A stretch of DNA of 10,824 nucleotides from Candidatus Poseidoniaceae archaeon (GCA_022425185.1 JAKMFY010000002.1:1-10824); one strand, 5' to 3'; shown: positions 1 to 8,732, counted from the first letter of the stretch. Notes: a model not told the origin generated them from the letters alone. Program-made: numbers and translations.

Positions 1-3000
1 ATGTCGATTATACAGATGATAACGGTGGATCTGCATACAAACAAACCCTTCTTTCACCAACGCTTGACATGACTTCTGCTGCAATCAAGGACCCTTCTGC
101 ATATTTCGATTCATGGCATCAACTCGCAACTCATTCTACGTCGGGCACCACCCCGAATTACAGGTATGCCGATTGTGCATACGTTGAGATTCGTTCAGCA
201 CCAACAGCTACCTTCGATGAAGTATTGCATCAATTTGAGCACATTGACTTTGACATCCAAAACTCAAGCGGTGTCTCTTTTGGGGCAGGATATTATCAGG
301 TTGGCAGTGGTCAAGCGAATCAAAAAATTAACGGGGCATGCAATGGTGTTCAATACGACGATTACGCTCTTGGCGGATCTTCCATCTCTGGGTTTAACGC
401 AGATGGTTGGGGCAACATGAAACTCGACTTATCCAACTACGGGGGCTCATATGTCCAACTTCGGTTTGTATTGGAACACAATGCTATCCCTCTTTCAGGG
501 TCTTATTCCTTGGATAACAACACAATGCCAGGATGGTACATCGATAACTTCCGATTCGGAAGTGTTCTTCCTCAGTCAGGATGGATGGGTGTGCGTGGAA
601 TTTTGCCAAATGTTGGTGGAGGTGACAACCATCCAAATGGGTATGGTTTGCTGACAATTGAAGCAGAAACAACCTCGACTGCAGTACTTTCTGTTGATAT
701 TATTGACCCATTGAGTGGACAAAATGTTGTAGACAATAACAACAACTCAATGTCTGGCCTAATCGGTTCAGTCCTTGAATTGTGGGACATCAATTCATCA
801 ACATATCCAACGATTGACTTGAAGTTTAATTTCGATTCTGGCCCAGATCAACTCTCAACACCAATTTTCCATGGTTTTTCGATAGGTACTCGGGTGGGAA
901 CTGGATTTAATCAGACAATTGTTTCCCCGAATCCTCCACAGAATGGGGTTTGGTCATCTCAAGGACTTGGTGATTTAATGATGTACAATCCTCAACTGAT
1001 TGATACTGCTTTTACAGCAGATAATTTCCGATCACACTTCGCACATCCTATTGCTTCAATCACTCCGTACATACAGGACGATTGTTCTGAAAATCCTGAA
1101 CTATCTGTTTCTATGAACGGCTATGACGTGATTATGCAAAACAACGTCAAGTACACATTAGGAGAGACTGCGGGAATGCCTGACTCCGCATTCGGTTTCT
1201 CCGCTGTGCTAAGTTATCAAAATCCATGCGGTGTTGCAGGGATGTGGTTCGATCTTGAATTTGCTCATTACGCAGAAAATGTTCGAATCGACGTAGCTGG
1301 TGACGGCGATATGGAGTACGCTTTCGATGAACCCGCCTTCGACATGTTCGGCCGTCAAACTCTGTTCATTAGTTCAAAGGACGCTAACGACATTCACTAT
1401 GGCTCTGAAAGCAGAACACTCACTCTTGGATTGAGTGGTTCTGTCGACGGAGGAGAATTCATGCTCCCAGTTGGAGCAACCATTCGGGCCGCTGAAGTTT
1501 CATTCGAGAACAATCAAATTATCTCGACAACCAACGAAAACGAAGGATTTGACTGGTCGCTCTTATCGGGTCTTGAAGAAGTAGCATTAGGAAGCATTGG
1601 AAACCAAACAGAGGGTTCCTCGGAGATGTACCCTGTTGAGATGAACCTGTCAAATGCTCTCAATACCTTAATGCAAAGCAGTTTAACTCCAACAGCCCAC
1701 ATCGATGCGAACGGAAACGGATGGAAGAAGTTCAGGTTCAATATTGAAAGTCTTAACGCTACAAGCGGCGGAACAATTAATCTCATTGGGCTCGATGTTG
1801 TATACGACCTTACTCATTACCTCTCAACTGGTAATCGCTTTGCTTCCGAACTTGCGCAAGGTGTTGCTTTGTCCACATCAACATCTGGAAGTGCAACAGT
1901 ACCAATTGTTGTTCACTCAACCACTGGAGGAGGTCTTTCCCTTTCCAGTCTCTCGGTTATTACGTCCCCTGGATACGACACAACAGCAACGCTTGTTGGA
2001 AACCCAGTCGGTCTTTATCCAAACGGAGAAATTTACGAAATAACCACCACGCACACAGTTTCCGGACTTACCGGAGCACAATTCCAAGAAGCGTATCTCA
2101 TGTTTGAATCTGTGACTGGAAACATTGAATTGTCGTATTCAGATCTAAACGGATTTGGAGAAGTCGAGAACTCGAATGGATACATTACACTCCAGTCTTC
2201 AAGTGTTGCAGTCATCTCTGAAGGAAAAGAAATCACTTGGAGATTTACTGTCAACAATGTTTGGGAAGATACGGAAGAAGTGAAAATCTATGCTGGACAA
2301 AAAGCAACAAATGGCGTCAATGGACTGCCATCTGCTATTGTCCTTGCTCCACCAGGCGGTAATGCTGTTGAGAATGATGTTGGAATCACAGCCTTCTCAA
2401 TCCTCAACGAGGAAGGTGTTGCTCAGAATTTGGATGCTGGAAACACAAACCGAAATTTGAGATTGACCGGAAGTATCCGCTTAGAAGCACTCGCTGTTTC
2501 CCCGGACCCTCTCTCTTACTTCACCGTCGTTGAAGAAAGAAGCATCAACAGTACTGGAGAAAACCCTGTCTTTGAATGGTCTGAAATCGCCAATCAATCT
2601 GGAACCATCAGCGGAGACTTTGACTGGACTGTCGACTTGGGACCTACCACTGCAGGAGATCACGTTTACCGCTTCAGAATAACCGGATACGAAGGCGGAG
2701 ATACTGTTTGTCCGAGTTCAGAATTCAGACCAGATGACGATTGTGCAATTCCATTTAACCTTACAATAGATCAATTTGCACCAGAACTCATTTCAGTCAA
2801 GGTGCTTAATGGACAAGTCGACCCGAACTTCGAATTGAATTGGAGATCACTCGTTGACGATACATGGGTCATCCCATCCAACAATCAATACGTTAAGGTT
2901 GGAGTGACCGATCTCCAAGATTTGCCAGCAACAATTGACCTTCATTACTGGGTTGAATACCAACATGATGCGAACAGTGACGGTATAGCAGACCCTTCAG

Positions 3001-5348
3001 AATATGCTACAGTAGCCTTAACCGGTGACGGAGCGTATCCAACTGCAAACTATACTGGCAACTACAATGACCTAGCAAACCAAGAGAAAGATCCTGTTGG
3101 AAGAGTCAGTATGTTCCTCGAGGGATATGACCTTGCAGGAAATTCAATTGACGGAGGTGAAGCTGGAATTTTCAACGACGAAGTAACTTATGCCTCAATG
3201 CCATCGAAGTCTCCTGAAGTTCTTACGGTTGAATTTGAAAACTCTGCTGGACGTCCGCTACTCAATTCCAATCATCCCCTCTACGACGGTGAATGGAACA
3301 AGACAATGTACGCTGGTAATGAATACCATCTCATCGTCGATGCAGAAGATCGAAACGGTTGGAGAGACATTGATTACATCAAGGTTGAATTGGACGTAAC
3401 TCGCACGGATTTAGATCTGTATTATTTCCCTCGTAATGAGACTGCATGGACAGATAGCCCTTACATTACAATCGTCGAAGAAAGTGAAAATTCAGATGGT
3501 CCTCAACTTTTGCGAATGGATGGTGGAGCATTGATCAATCCATTTACGGATGAATTTTATCTCGATCTCCCATTCATCATAGATTGGGGTGTAATCGGGC
3601 TCTCCTCAGAATCAAGTCCCGCTGTGACAATCGCCGACCTTGATGGAGAGGTGAAAAGAAAACTCGATGGTTCGACTACGGACATCACCAAATGGCTGTA
3701 TTCCGATGGAATCAGACTCGATGTTAGAACCGATGAAGCGAATAATCTGATGATTACTCCATACTTTACGGACATCACTGGTTCGATAACAAAAGACGTT
3801 CGCCAGGGATACGTTTTCCCAGGGGATACTGTTTCGTTCGCAGGACAATATACCTACATAGATGGATGGTCTGACAGCGTCTTTATTCTACCTGAAATGG
3901 AATTGACCCTTGAAGTCACTCGTATGGCTGCTCAACCAAGTACAGCGAATGGTGTTCAATACTTCGCTTATGGCGCTGGTGGGGCGGATGGTTCGAAGCA
4001 GGATGGACAACCGACATACCACGCATTTACTGGTGGTTCATTTGATCTCAACATCACCGCTCCAACCTCAACAAACGAGTACACCTACATGTTTAGGCTG
4101 GTTAATCTTCCCGATGGAGCAGTTGATACCACAGATGCAATATGCTCCTTCTCGACCTCTTATGGATGTGCAGAGTTCGTTCTCAAAGTCGATGCAAACG
4201 CTCCTGTCGTTACATCGAACACATGGACAGTTCGTGACGAAGCAAATTCAGTTCTTGACGAAACGATATCAACCTCGAACTTCAGATGCGTTGACATTGA
4301 ACTCCAAATTTCTGAGAAGGAAGCCTTGTTTGAAGGTGATGTATCCGTAGCATGGAAGTTCTATGTTGATCCAACAAACGACATCACATGGCCTTACTTT
4401 GGAACGATTCATGGTACTGATCCTCTGACCGAAGAATTGTCACTCTCGCCTGTTGCAGGTGGATACGCTGCTAGTGCAGACTGTGTCGACTTGTGGCCTG
4501 CTGTTGATGACAATGAGTTGCCAACGCAAGAGCAAATCGGAAACATCGAAGTTGTCTTCTGGATAATAGGAGCAGATTCAGCAGGTTCAGCAGTGCTTGG
4601 TGGAGGCCCATCTGATGGCTCTGTTGCGCCTATTTATTCCTCTGAATCACGGTACAATTCGTTGTATTCATTCATTTACGAAGAAGCTAGTTTCGCTGTA
4701 AAGGAAGTCGATTTGACTCCACGTTCGCCTGAAGTTGATGAAGCAATGACCTTGACGATTGAAGTTGTTAACACCGGTTCAAAAGCAGGACAAGTAACAC
4801 TTCGCGTCCAGTCCGTTGTTGATGGGGGAATTCCTATCACAGAATCCACCATTACTTCAGATGCAATTCTCATCGATGGAGAACTGGATGTTGAAGTAAC
4901 ACTCGAAGCATTCGCAAATCCAACAACTGGAATGTACTATCTCATCTATGATGATGTAACGGGAGATCTTCTCTACAACGGTTCATCGAGCGGTGATAGT
5001 TTCAACGTGAAGGTTGCAAGTGAAAGCGATGATTCAGGTGGATTGATGCTGGTTATCGTCATTCTTATCGGATTGATTCTCGTTATGGGAATCGTTGGAC
5101 TTGTCCTTGTACGCCGTAACAACTCAGATGGAGTTGACGCCTACATGTATGAAGAGGAAGATGATGGAAAGGCATATGCAGATCTACCAGGCCAATACTC
5201 CGGTCCTCAAAGCCCGCCTGCTGATGTTACTCCGCAGATGGCTGAAGCCATGCGTGAATTCCCGCAATGGTCGCAAGAAGAAATTCAAGGTTATTTCGAC
5301 CAAGGTTGGGACATTTCTACACTCAAAGATTGGGTCAACAACCAGTAA
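1..5348 (+). CDS. Giant cell-surface protein, C-terminal membrane anchor (5' end missing)
   Basis: The frame is open from base 3 (22 codons before the first visible ATG at 69), so the true start and any signal peptide lie upstream. Residues are counted from that ATG (1759 in all). Residues 1-165 look like a MAM/lectin-type adhesion module: upstream LLSPTLDM, then AYVEIRS, VQLRF and the typical ending GWYIDNF (155-161). Several beta-sandwich modules follow. Residues 797-1041 and 1275-1538 look like two copies of one superdomain, each with a close Cys pair (881/892; 1359/1367) followed by a D-x-x-AP motif. Residues 967-979 form an EF-hand-like loop, and about 1542-1640 resembles a CARDB domain. 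A hydrophobic helix spans about 1657-1680, followed by Arg-Arg and a 78-residue cytoplasmic tail containing acidic, Pro-rich and Trp/Phe-rich parts. Many N-x-S/T sequons suggest glycosylation. No peptidase or glycosidase active site was seen, so adhesion or substrate binding at the cell surface is inference. Confidence 0.9.
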   Translation, partial: VDYTDDNGGSAYKQTLLSPTLDMTSAAIKDPSAYFDSWHQLATHSTSGTTPNYRYADCAYVEIRSAPTATFDEVLHQFEHIDFDIQNSSGVSFGAGYYQVGSGQANQKINGACNGVQYDDYALGGSSISGFNADGWGNMKLDLSNYGGSYVQLRFVLEHNAIPLSGSYSLDNNTMPGWYIDNFRFGSVLPQSGWMGVRGILPNVGGGDNHPNGYGLLTIEAETTSTAVLSVDIIDPLSGQNVVDNNNNSMSGLIGSVLELWDINSSTYPTIDLKFNFDSGPDQLSTPIFHGFSIGTRVGTGFNQTIVSPNPPQNGVWSSQGLGDLMMYNPQLIDTAFTADNFRSHFAHPIASITPYIQDDCSENPELSVSMNGYDVIMQNNVKYTLGETAGMPDSAFGFSAVLSYQNPCGVAGMWFDLEFAHYAENVRIDVAGDGDMEYAFDEPAFDMFGRQTLFISSKDANDIHYGSESRTLTLGLSGSVDGGEFMLPVGATIRAAEVSFENNQIISTTNENEGFDWSLLSGLEEVALGSIGNQTEGSSEMYPVEMNLSNALNTLMQSSLTPTAHIDANGNGWKKFRFNIESLNATSGGTINLIGLDVVYDLTHYLSTGNRFASELAQGVALSTSTSGSATVPIVVHSTTGGGLSLSSLSVITSPGYDTTATLVGNPVGLYPNGEIYEITTTHTVSGLTGAQFQEAYLMFESVTGNIELSYSDLNGFGEVENSNGYITLQSSSVAVISEGKEITWRFTVNNVWEDTEEVKIYAGQKATNGVNGLPSAIVLAPPGGNAVENDVGITAFSILNEEGVAQNLDAGNTNRNLRLTGSIRLEALAVSPDPLSYFTVVEERSINSTGENPVFEWSEIANQSGTISGDFDWTVDLGPTTAGDHVYRFRITGYEGGDTVCPSSEFRPDDDCAIPFNLTIDQFAPELISVKVLNGQVDPNFELNWRSLVDDTWVIPSNNQYVKVGVTDLQDLPATIDLHYWVEYQHDANSDGIADPSEYATVALTGDGAYPTANYTGNYNDLANQEKDPVGRVSMFLEGYDLAGNSIDGGEAGIFNDEVTYASMPSKSPEVLTVEFENSAGRPLLNSNHPLYDGEWNKTMYAGNEYHLIVDAEDRNGWRDIDYIKVELDVTRTDLDLYYFPRNETAWTDSPYITIVEESENSDGPQLLRMDGGALINPFTDEFYLDLPFIIDWGVIGLSSESSPAVTIADLDGEVKRKLDGSTTDITKWLYSDGIRLDVRTDEANNLMITPYFTDITGSITKDVRQGYVFPGDTVSFAGQYTYIDGWSDSVFILPEMELTLEVTRMAAQPSTANGVQYFAYGAGGADGSKQDGQPTYHAFTGGSFDLNITAPTSTNEYTYMFRLVNLPDGAVDTTDAICSFSTSYGCAEFVLKVDANAPVVTSNTWTVRDEANSVLDETISTSNFRCVDIELQISEKEALFEGDVSVAWKFYVDPTNDITWPYFGTIHGTDPLTEELSLSPVAGGYAASADCVDLWPAVDDNELPTQEQIGNIEVVFWIIGADSAGSAVLGGGPSDGSVAPIYSSESRYNSLYSFIYEEASFAVKEVDLTPRSPEVDEAMTLTIEVVNTGSKAGQVTLRVQSVVDGGIPITESTITSDAILIDGELDVEVTLEAFANPTTGMYYLIYDDVTGDLLYNGSSSGDSFNVKVASESDDSGGLMLVIVILIGLILVMGIVGLVLVRRNNSDGVDAYMYEEEDDGKAYADLPGQYSGPQSPPADVTPQMAEAMREFPQWSQEEIQGYFDQGWDISTLKDWVNNQ

Positions 5349-5367
5349 AGGTCGTGACCACTTGTCT

Positions 5368-6171
5368 GTGGAATTGGAATGGGATGATGTGGTTTGGAAA
5401 GACCCTGATGGCGGTACAATCGTTCTGCACGGTGTTCTCCCAACGACAGTCCATCCACGTCAATTGCGACCAAGAATTGAATGGCATGCAATCGCTCTAT
5501 TGGAAGGTCCCGAAATAGAAGATGTTTGGGAACTGGAGGAGGCTTCAGAAGTAGAATCCCAAGGTATCAACCTCACTTCAGCAGTTCTTGGAGGCGGACT
5601 TGACTCTGTTCTTATTCAGGATCTGCTTCAACTTGATGAAATTCAAACAGGTAGATTTCCCGATCCTGAACCTCGTCGCTTACATCGACTAGCACTTCGG
5701 CATGACCGCCCAGTGTATTGCATCGAACCCACTCTCGATGATGAGGATTGGGAGTTGCAGCGTACAAATGAAGCCAAAGTGTCCACGCATTGGCGAAAAC
5801 TTCTCTCTATGGTTCGCATCGGAAAGAAGTGGAGAAAAGCGGTAAAGCGCCGAATCTTTGATGCTGAGCAGCCACCGAAGAATGTGCCAAAGGATATGGC
5901 TACAGCTAGCGTTCTTACTGCTGCTTGGTGGGACGTGACGGAATCAAGAATCAATCCAGAACTTTCTAAGTCCAGGGATATCAGATTTGCAAAGAGATTA
6001 CGAGGGGCATTGGCAAAAGAGCGTGAGACGCATGGGGCTAATGCCACAATCCTTGTCCCTATGGTTCAAACATGGAGAGCCAGTTTATTCAACTCCTTAG
6101 AAACCCTCCCTGAGGTGGAGGAGATTATTTCATCATCTGGCCCCTCGGACATACTGGAGGGAGAAGAATGA
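5368..6171 (+). CDS. Hypothetical protein, possible degenerate TraB/PrgY-like fold
   Basis: This is a soluble protein of 267 residues without signal peptide or membrane helix. I chose GTG 5368, 19 bases after the surface-protein stop. TTG 5362 is an alternative that sits better behind AAAGGT (5347-5352). The frame extends upstream to ATG 5095, but that stretch only shadows the preceding gene. A distant resemblance to TraB/PrgY/GumN hydrolases is suggested by order and spacing: IVLHGV with His21, 25 residues to Glu46 in AIALLEG; RPVYCIEP (114-121), like the family's 'xPvxgLE'; and SRDIRFAKRL (202-211), like its 'RDxxmAxxl'. Where the family usually has a GxGHxxG motif, this protein has VPMVQTWRASL (230-240), so catalysis would be doubtful. 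The middle (143-162) is Lys/Arg-rich. It overlaps the TBP-like gene by 4 bases (ATGA), implying translational coupling. The family assignment is weak; a lineage-specific protein is the alternative. Confidence 0.75.
   Translation: MELEWDDVVWKDPDGGTIVLHGVLPTTVHPRQLRPRIEWHAIALLEGPEIEDVWELEEASEVESQGINLTSAVLGGGLDSVLIQDLLQLDEIQTGRFPDPEPRRLHRLALRHDRPVYCIEPTLDDEDWELQRTNEAKVSTHWRKLLSMVRIGKKWRKAVKRRIFDAEQPPKNVPKDMATASVLTAAWWDVTESRINPELSKSRDIRFAKRLRGALAKERETHGANATILVPMVQTWRASLFNSLETLPEVEEIISSSGPSDILEGEE
6156..6163 (+). promoter_or_regulatory. Ribosome binding site of the TBP-like gene
   Basis: GGAGGGAG lies 4 bases before ATG 6168, inside the last codons of the TraB-like gene. With the 4-base ATGA overlap it points to coupled translation of the two proteins. 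Confidence 0.65.
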
Positions 6172-6701
6172 ACTCAAACATCGATGTTACAGTTGAGAAT
6201 CAGTTGGTTCGCTTCATCTGTCCAAAACCTGTAGATGGCGAGGCTGTTGTAACGCAATTGGATGGACAAAGAGTCGGTGGTATGGTCATCAAATCACTTC
6301 GTCGTCCTCGAGCAACATTAGTCATTGATTCACAAGGCCGTATTACCGTCCATGGTACACATCGAGTTGAATCAGCTCGTTCAGCAGCAAAGGAACTCCT
6401 TCTCAGACTTGGTCTTGATGACACTGGATTGAAAACTGAACTCGGTCCTATCATCGCCTCATTTACGTTCAACACCTCTGTAAATGTGCAATCCATTATC
6501 GGCAATCTTGGGGCTGGCGAAGGGCATTATGACGATCGCCTCGATTGTGGTATCATTCATGATGAGAGACACGATCTGATTCTGTACGTTTGGGCAAATG
6601 GTAAGTGCATCGTTACTGATGGACGCCATCCGAAAATGGTAGCTATGGCTGCAGTCTACTGGCGAACTAAGTTTTCAGAACTTGGATTCTCCACAGCATG
6701 A
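6168..6701 (+). CDS. Divergent TBP-like (TATA-binding-protein-fold) protein
   Basis: The 177 residues are close to the usual archaeal TBP length (about 180-190) and contain two visible half-repeats. Repeat 1 (about 3-82) includes LRRPRATLVIDSQGRITVHG followed by a helix (67-82). Repeat 2 (about 92-174) includes PIIASFTF, then YVWANGKCIVTDG followed by a helix. These match the TBP pattern 'lkePkaallIFsSGKmvvTGak' plus helix, and 'IVAS' at the start of the second repeat. Aligned by eye, the four DNA-intercalating Phe positions (yeast F99, F116, F190, F207) appear as Val36, Ile53 or Asp54, about Leu125, and Trp142, so canonical TATA bending is doubtful. The ATG overlaps the previous stop and has a strong GGAGGGAG site (6156-6163). 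It could be a specialised transcription factor, or a TBP-fold domain used for other nucleic-acid binding, as in RNase HIII N-termini. The fold is fairly sure; the function is not. Confidence 0.82.
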   Translation: MNSNIDVTVENQLVRFICPKPVDGEAVVTQLDGQRVGGMVIKSLRRPRATLVIDSQGRITVHGTHRVESARSAAKELLLRLGLDDTGLKTELGPIIASFTFNTSVNVQSIIGNLGAGEGHYDDRLDCGIIHDERHDLILYVWANGKCIVTDGRHPKMVAMAAVYWRTKFSELGFSTA

Positions 6702-6705
6702 GGGT
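6700..6705 (+). promoter_or_regulatory. Ribosome binding site of the TatD-like gene
   Basis: GAGGGT overlaps the stop codon of the TBP-like gene and lies 5 bases before ATG 6711. It fixes the start of the hydrolase. Confidence 0.65.
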
Positions 6706-6710
6706 CGAAT

Positions 6711-7601
6711 ATGACAACCCCAATTCCCAAATGGAATGGGCCGATCTTAGACAACCATTTCCACCTGAACAGGAAGGGGAGATTTCTCGATGCAGCAAAG
6801 GATTTCAAGAATCAAGGAGGTACACACCTTGTCTTGGTTCATTGTCCTGACTTCTCTTCACCGCCGACTCATATCGATGAGCACAGAAGTACGTATGCAG
6901 ATACGATTGCAATGGCTGATGAAGTCCGTAGTTACCACGAACTAAACGTTCGAGTTGTATTGGGCCCGCATCCTGCTGCTTTCGCTCACCAGTTCATACA
7001 ATGGATGGAAGAGGACAAGGAACAGGGTGCTGAACGAGCCTGTGAAAATTATCGCGATAGCATTGATGCAGCACTGGAGTTTGTCAACGAAGGAAAAGCC
7101 CATGCAATCGGAGAAGTAGGAAGGCCCCATTGGCCAGTTTCTGATGAAATTTGGAATCTTTCGAATATGCTATTGCAAGAAACAATGGCTATGGCTGCAA
7201 AAGAAAATATTGCTCTGCAACTTCACGTTGAAGGTGAATTAGATTCTACATATCGAGATCTGTCAAAGATGGCTGAAAAAGTCAATTTTTCTAAACACAA
7301 ACTTGTGCGTCATTATTCGCCTCCTCAAATAGATGAAGCAATGACTCGAGGGTTGACGTCAAGTGTTCTTGTTGGAAAAGGAGCGCTTCAACCATTGATG
7401 GAAACCTATGAGCAAAACAAAACAGGCTTCATGCTTGAGACGGATTACATGGATGATCCACGTAGACCTGGTGCCGTTTTAGGCCCGAAAACTGTGCCAA
7501 GAAGAACACAACAACTTCTCGAAGCAGGAATGGATGAAGAGACATTATGGCGCTGCCATGTTGATGTACCTAACGCAATTTATGGAATCGATGAAGATTG
7601 A
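6711..7601 (+). CDS. TatD-related metal-dependent hydrolase
   Basis: This 296-residue TIM-barrel amidohydrolase-superfamily protein keeps the expected TatD metal ligands in order: DNHFH (14-18; His16, His18), Glu135 in AIGEVGRPHW, His172 in LQLHVEG, His201 in LVRHYSP, and Asp245 in LETDYMDDP. The GPHP turn (85-88) is also typical. The archaeal TatD-like group is annotated only as predicted metal-dependent hydrolases; bacterial TatD proteins are 3'-5' nucleases acting in DNA repair. The exact substrate here cannot be read from sequence. There is no signal peptide, so it is cytoplasmic. The start is ATG 6711, 9 bases after the TBP-like stop, with GAGGGT (6700-6705) as ribosome binding site. The protein is intact, and its spacing suggests co-transcription with the two genes before it. 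Confidence 0.92.
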   Translation: MTTPIPKWNGPILDNHFHLNRKGRFLDAAKDFKNQGGTHLVLVHCPDFSSPPTHIDEHRSTYADTIAMADEVRSYHELNVRVVLGPHPAAFAHQFIQWMEEDKEQGAERACENYRDSIDAALEFVNEGKAHAIGEVGRPHWPVSDEIWNLSNMLLQETMAMAAKENIALQLHVEGELDSTYRDLSKMAEKVNFSKHKLVRHYSPPQIDEAMTRGLTSSVLVGKGALQPLMETYEQNKTGFMLETDYMDDPRRPGAVLGPKTVPRRTQQLLEAGMDEETLWRCHVDVPNAIYGIDED

Positions 7602-7658
7602 TTCATTTTCCTCCCATATCGCCATCACATTCATCATAGGGTTCGGATACGAAGATGT

Positions 7659-8732
7659 ATGGCAGAAGGACATGGTCATATCCGATCAGCAATTGTTCTG
7701 GTTCTTCTCATCCCTTTGATGATGCCATTTGCATCCGCACAAGGAGGAATCGGTTCGATTTCTTTGGACTGTGGAGACGATCCAGAAATGAATGTCGCTC
7801 CGAATGATTATTCCGATGTTGAACTCATCTGCACTGTCACCAATGATGGGACTATCTTGGCAGAGTCCATCGAAATTACTGAAGAATGGGACGGTATTTT
7901 TGTTGACATCAGCCTCTCCGAAGATTCCTTCACTCTAGAGTCTGGTGAAGAAGCTGATTTTACAGTTACATTTAGTGGTGAATCACGACTTGATGCCACA
8001 ATTGCTTATGAGTTCACTATTTCAGCGACAGTGACTGCTTGGGGGCCAATTCCAGTTGAAGGGACTCCTCTGTCAAATACTGCCAATCACACAGGCGATT
8101 TCTCAATCGCAAAGTTCGGCATGCTCACACTCGATATTCCTGATACATCTTCCAGGAATATGGTGACGAGTGAAGAGCTTTCAATTACATTTCAAGTAGA
8201 AAATGACGGGAATGCGGATGATCGTATCAAAATCGAAGTAACGAATTCAAACCAACTTGAAATGCTTGGCTTCGTCTTTATCGCAGGGACCTCTTTTGCA
8301 GAAAATGTTCAGATGGATGGCATCTCCTCTCAATTTGAATTAATCGTACGGGCACCAAGCGATGCAGCAGAAGAAATCCGCTCGGAAATTGTAATCGTCG
8401 CTACAAGTGACAATGATAACTCCGTATCAGATACAGTACGTTTTGACCTCATCGTAGCAGCAGAAGATGAATCTTCAGGACTCGGAGGCCTTTCTCTTGA
8501 GAACACAGATGATTTGGCTATGTATGGAGCTATTGGAGGAGGCGTGCTTTTCATTATCTTCCTCCTTGTCATCATCTCTCGCATCTCCAAACGAAATGCT
8601 TCACGTAATGTCGCAGTAGATGAAGAACCAGAAGCAATCGAAATTGATGACGAATTTGATTTAGAATTCGATTTTGAAGAGGATGAAGATTTTGAATCAG
8701 ACGATCTCGATGCTATGTTTGATGATTTGTAA
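7659..8732 (+). CDS. Secreted Ig-like surface protein with acidic cytoplasmic tail
   Basis: The 357-residue protein has type I membrane topology. A signal peptide covers 1-27, with hydrophobic core AIVLVLLIPLMMPF and likely cleavage after ASA before QGG. About 30-150 and 152-268 are two beta-rich Ig-like modules resembling NEW3/CARDB domains: the first has VELICTVTNDG, the second the related SITFQVENDGNADD. Cys38 and Cys58 could form a disulfide, and N143-H-T is an extracellular sequon. A membrane helix lies at about 287-308, followed by a short basic stretch (RISKRNASR). Residues 321-357 form an extremely Asp/Glu-rich tail ending in DAMFDDL. No catalytic motif was seen. ATG 7659 is the only start giving a complete signal peptide; its ribosome binding site is weak. 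The tail may bind a basic partner or metal, which is inference. Confidence 0.88.
   Translation: MAEGHGHIRSAIVLVLLIPLMMPFASAQGGIGSISLDCGDDPEMNVAPNDYSDVELICTVTNDGTILAESIEITEEWDGIFVDISLSEDSFTLESGEEADFTVTFSGESRLDATIAYEFTISATVTAWGPIPVEGTPLSNTANHTGDFSIAKFGMLTLDIPDTSSRNMVTSEELSITFQVENDGNADDRIKIEVTNSNQLEMLGFVFIAGTSFAENVQMDGISSQFELIVRAPSDAAEEIRSEIVIVATSDNDNSVSDTVRFDLIVAAEDESSGLGGLSLENTDDLAMYGAIGGGVLFIIFLLVIISRISKRNASRNVAVDEEPEAIEIDDEFDLEFDFEEDEDFESDDLDAMFDDL

Noticed and set aside
3910..4350. Open frame of 146 codons on the plus strand inside the surface-protein gene
   Set aside because: It is out of frame with a protein whose domains continue unbroken through this region, and it shows no ribosome binding site or recognisable domain.
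5095..5367. Upstream in-frame ATG at 5095 as start of the TraB-like gene
   Set aside because: It would overlap the end of the giant surface protein by more than 250 bases, and the encoded stretch is Lys/Arg/Met-rich shadow sequence. GTG 5368 just after the stop is more plausible.
5643..6047. Open frame of 134 codons on the minus strand
   Set aside because: It is antisense to the TraB-like gene. The protein is Ser/Arg/Cys-rich with no motif, typical of a shadow frame.
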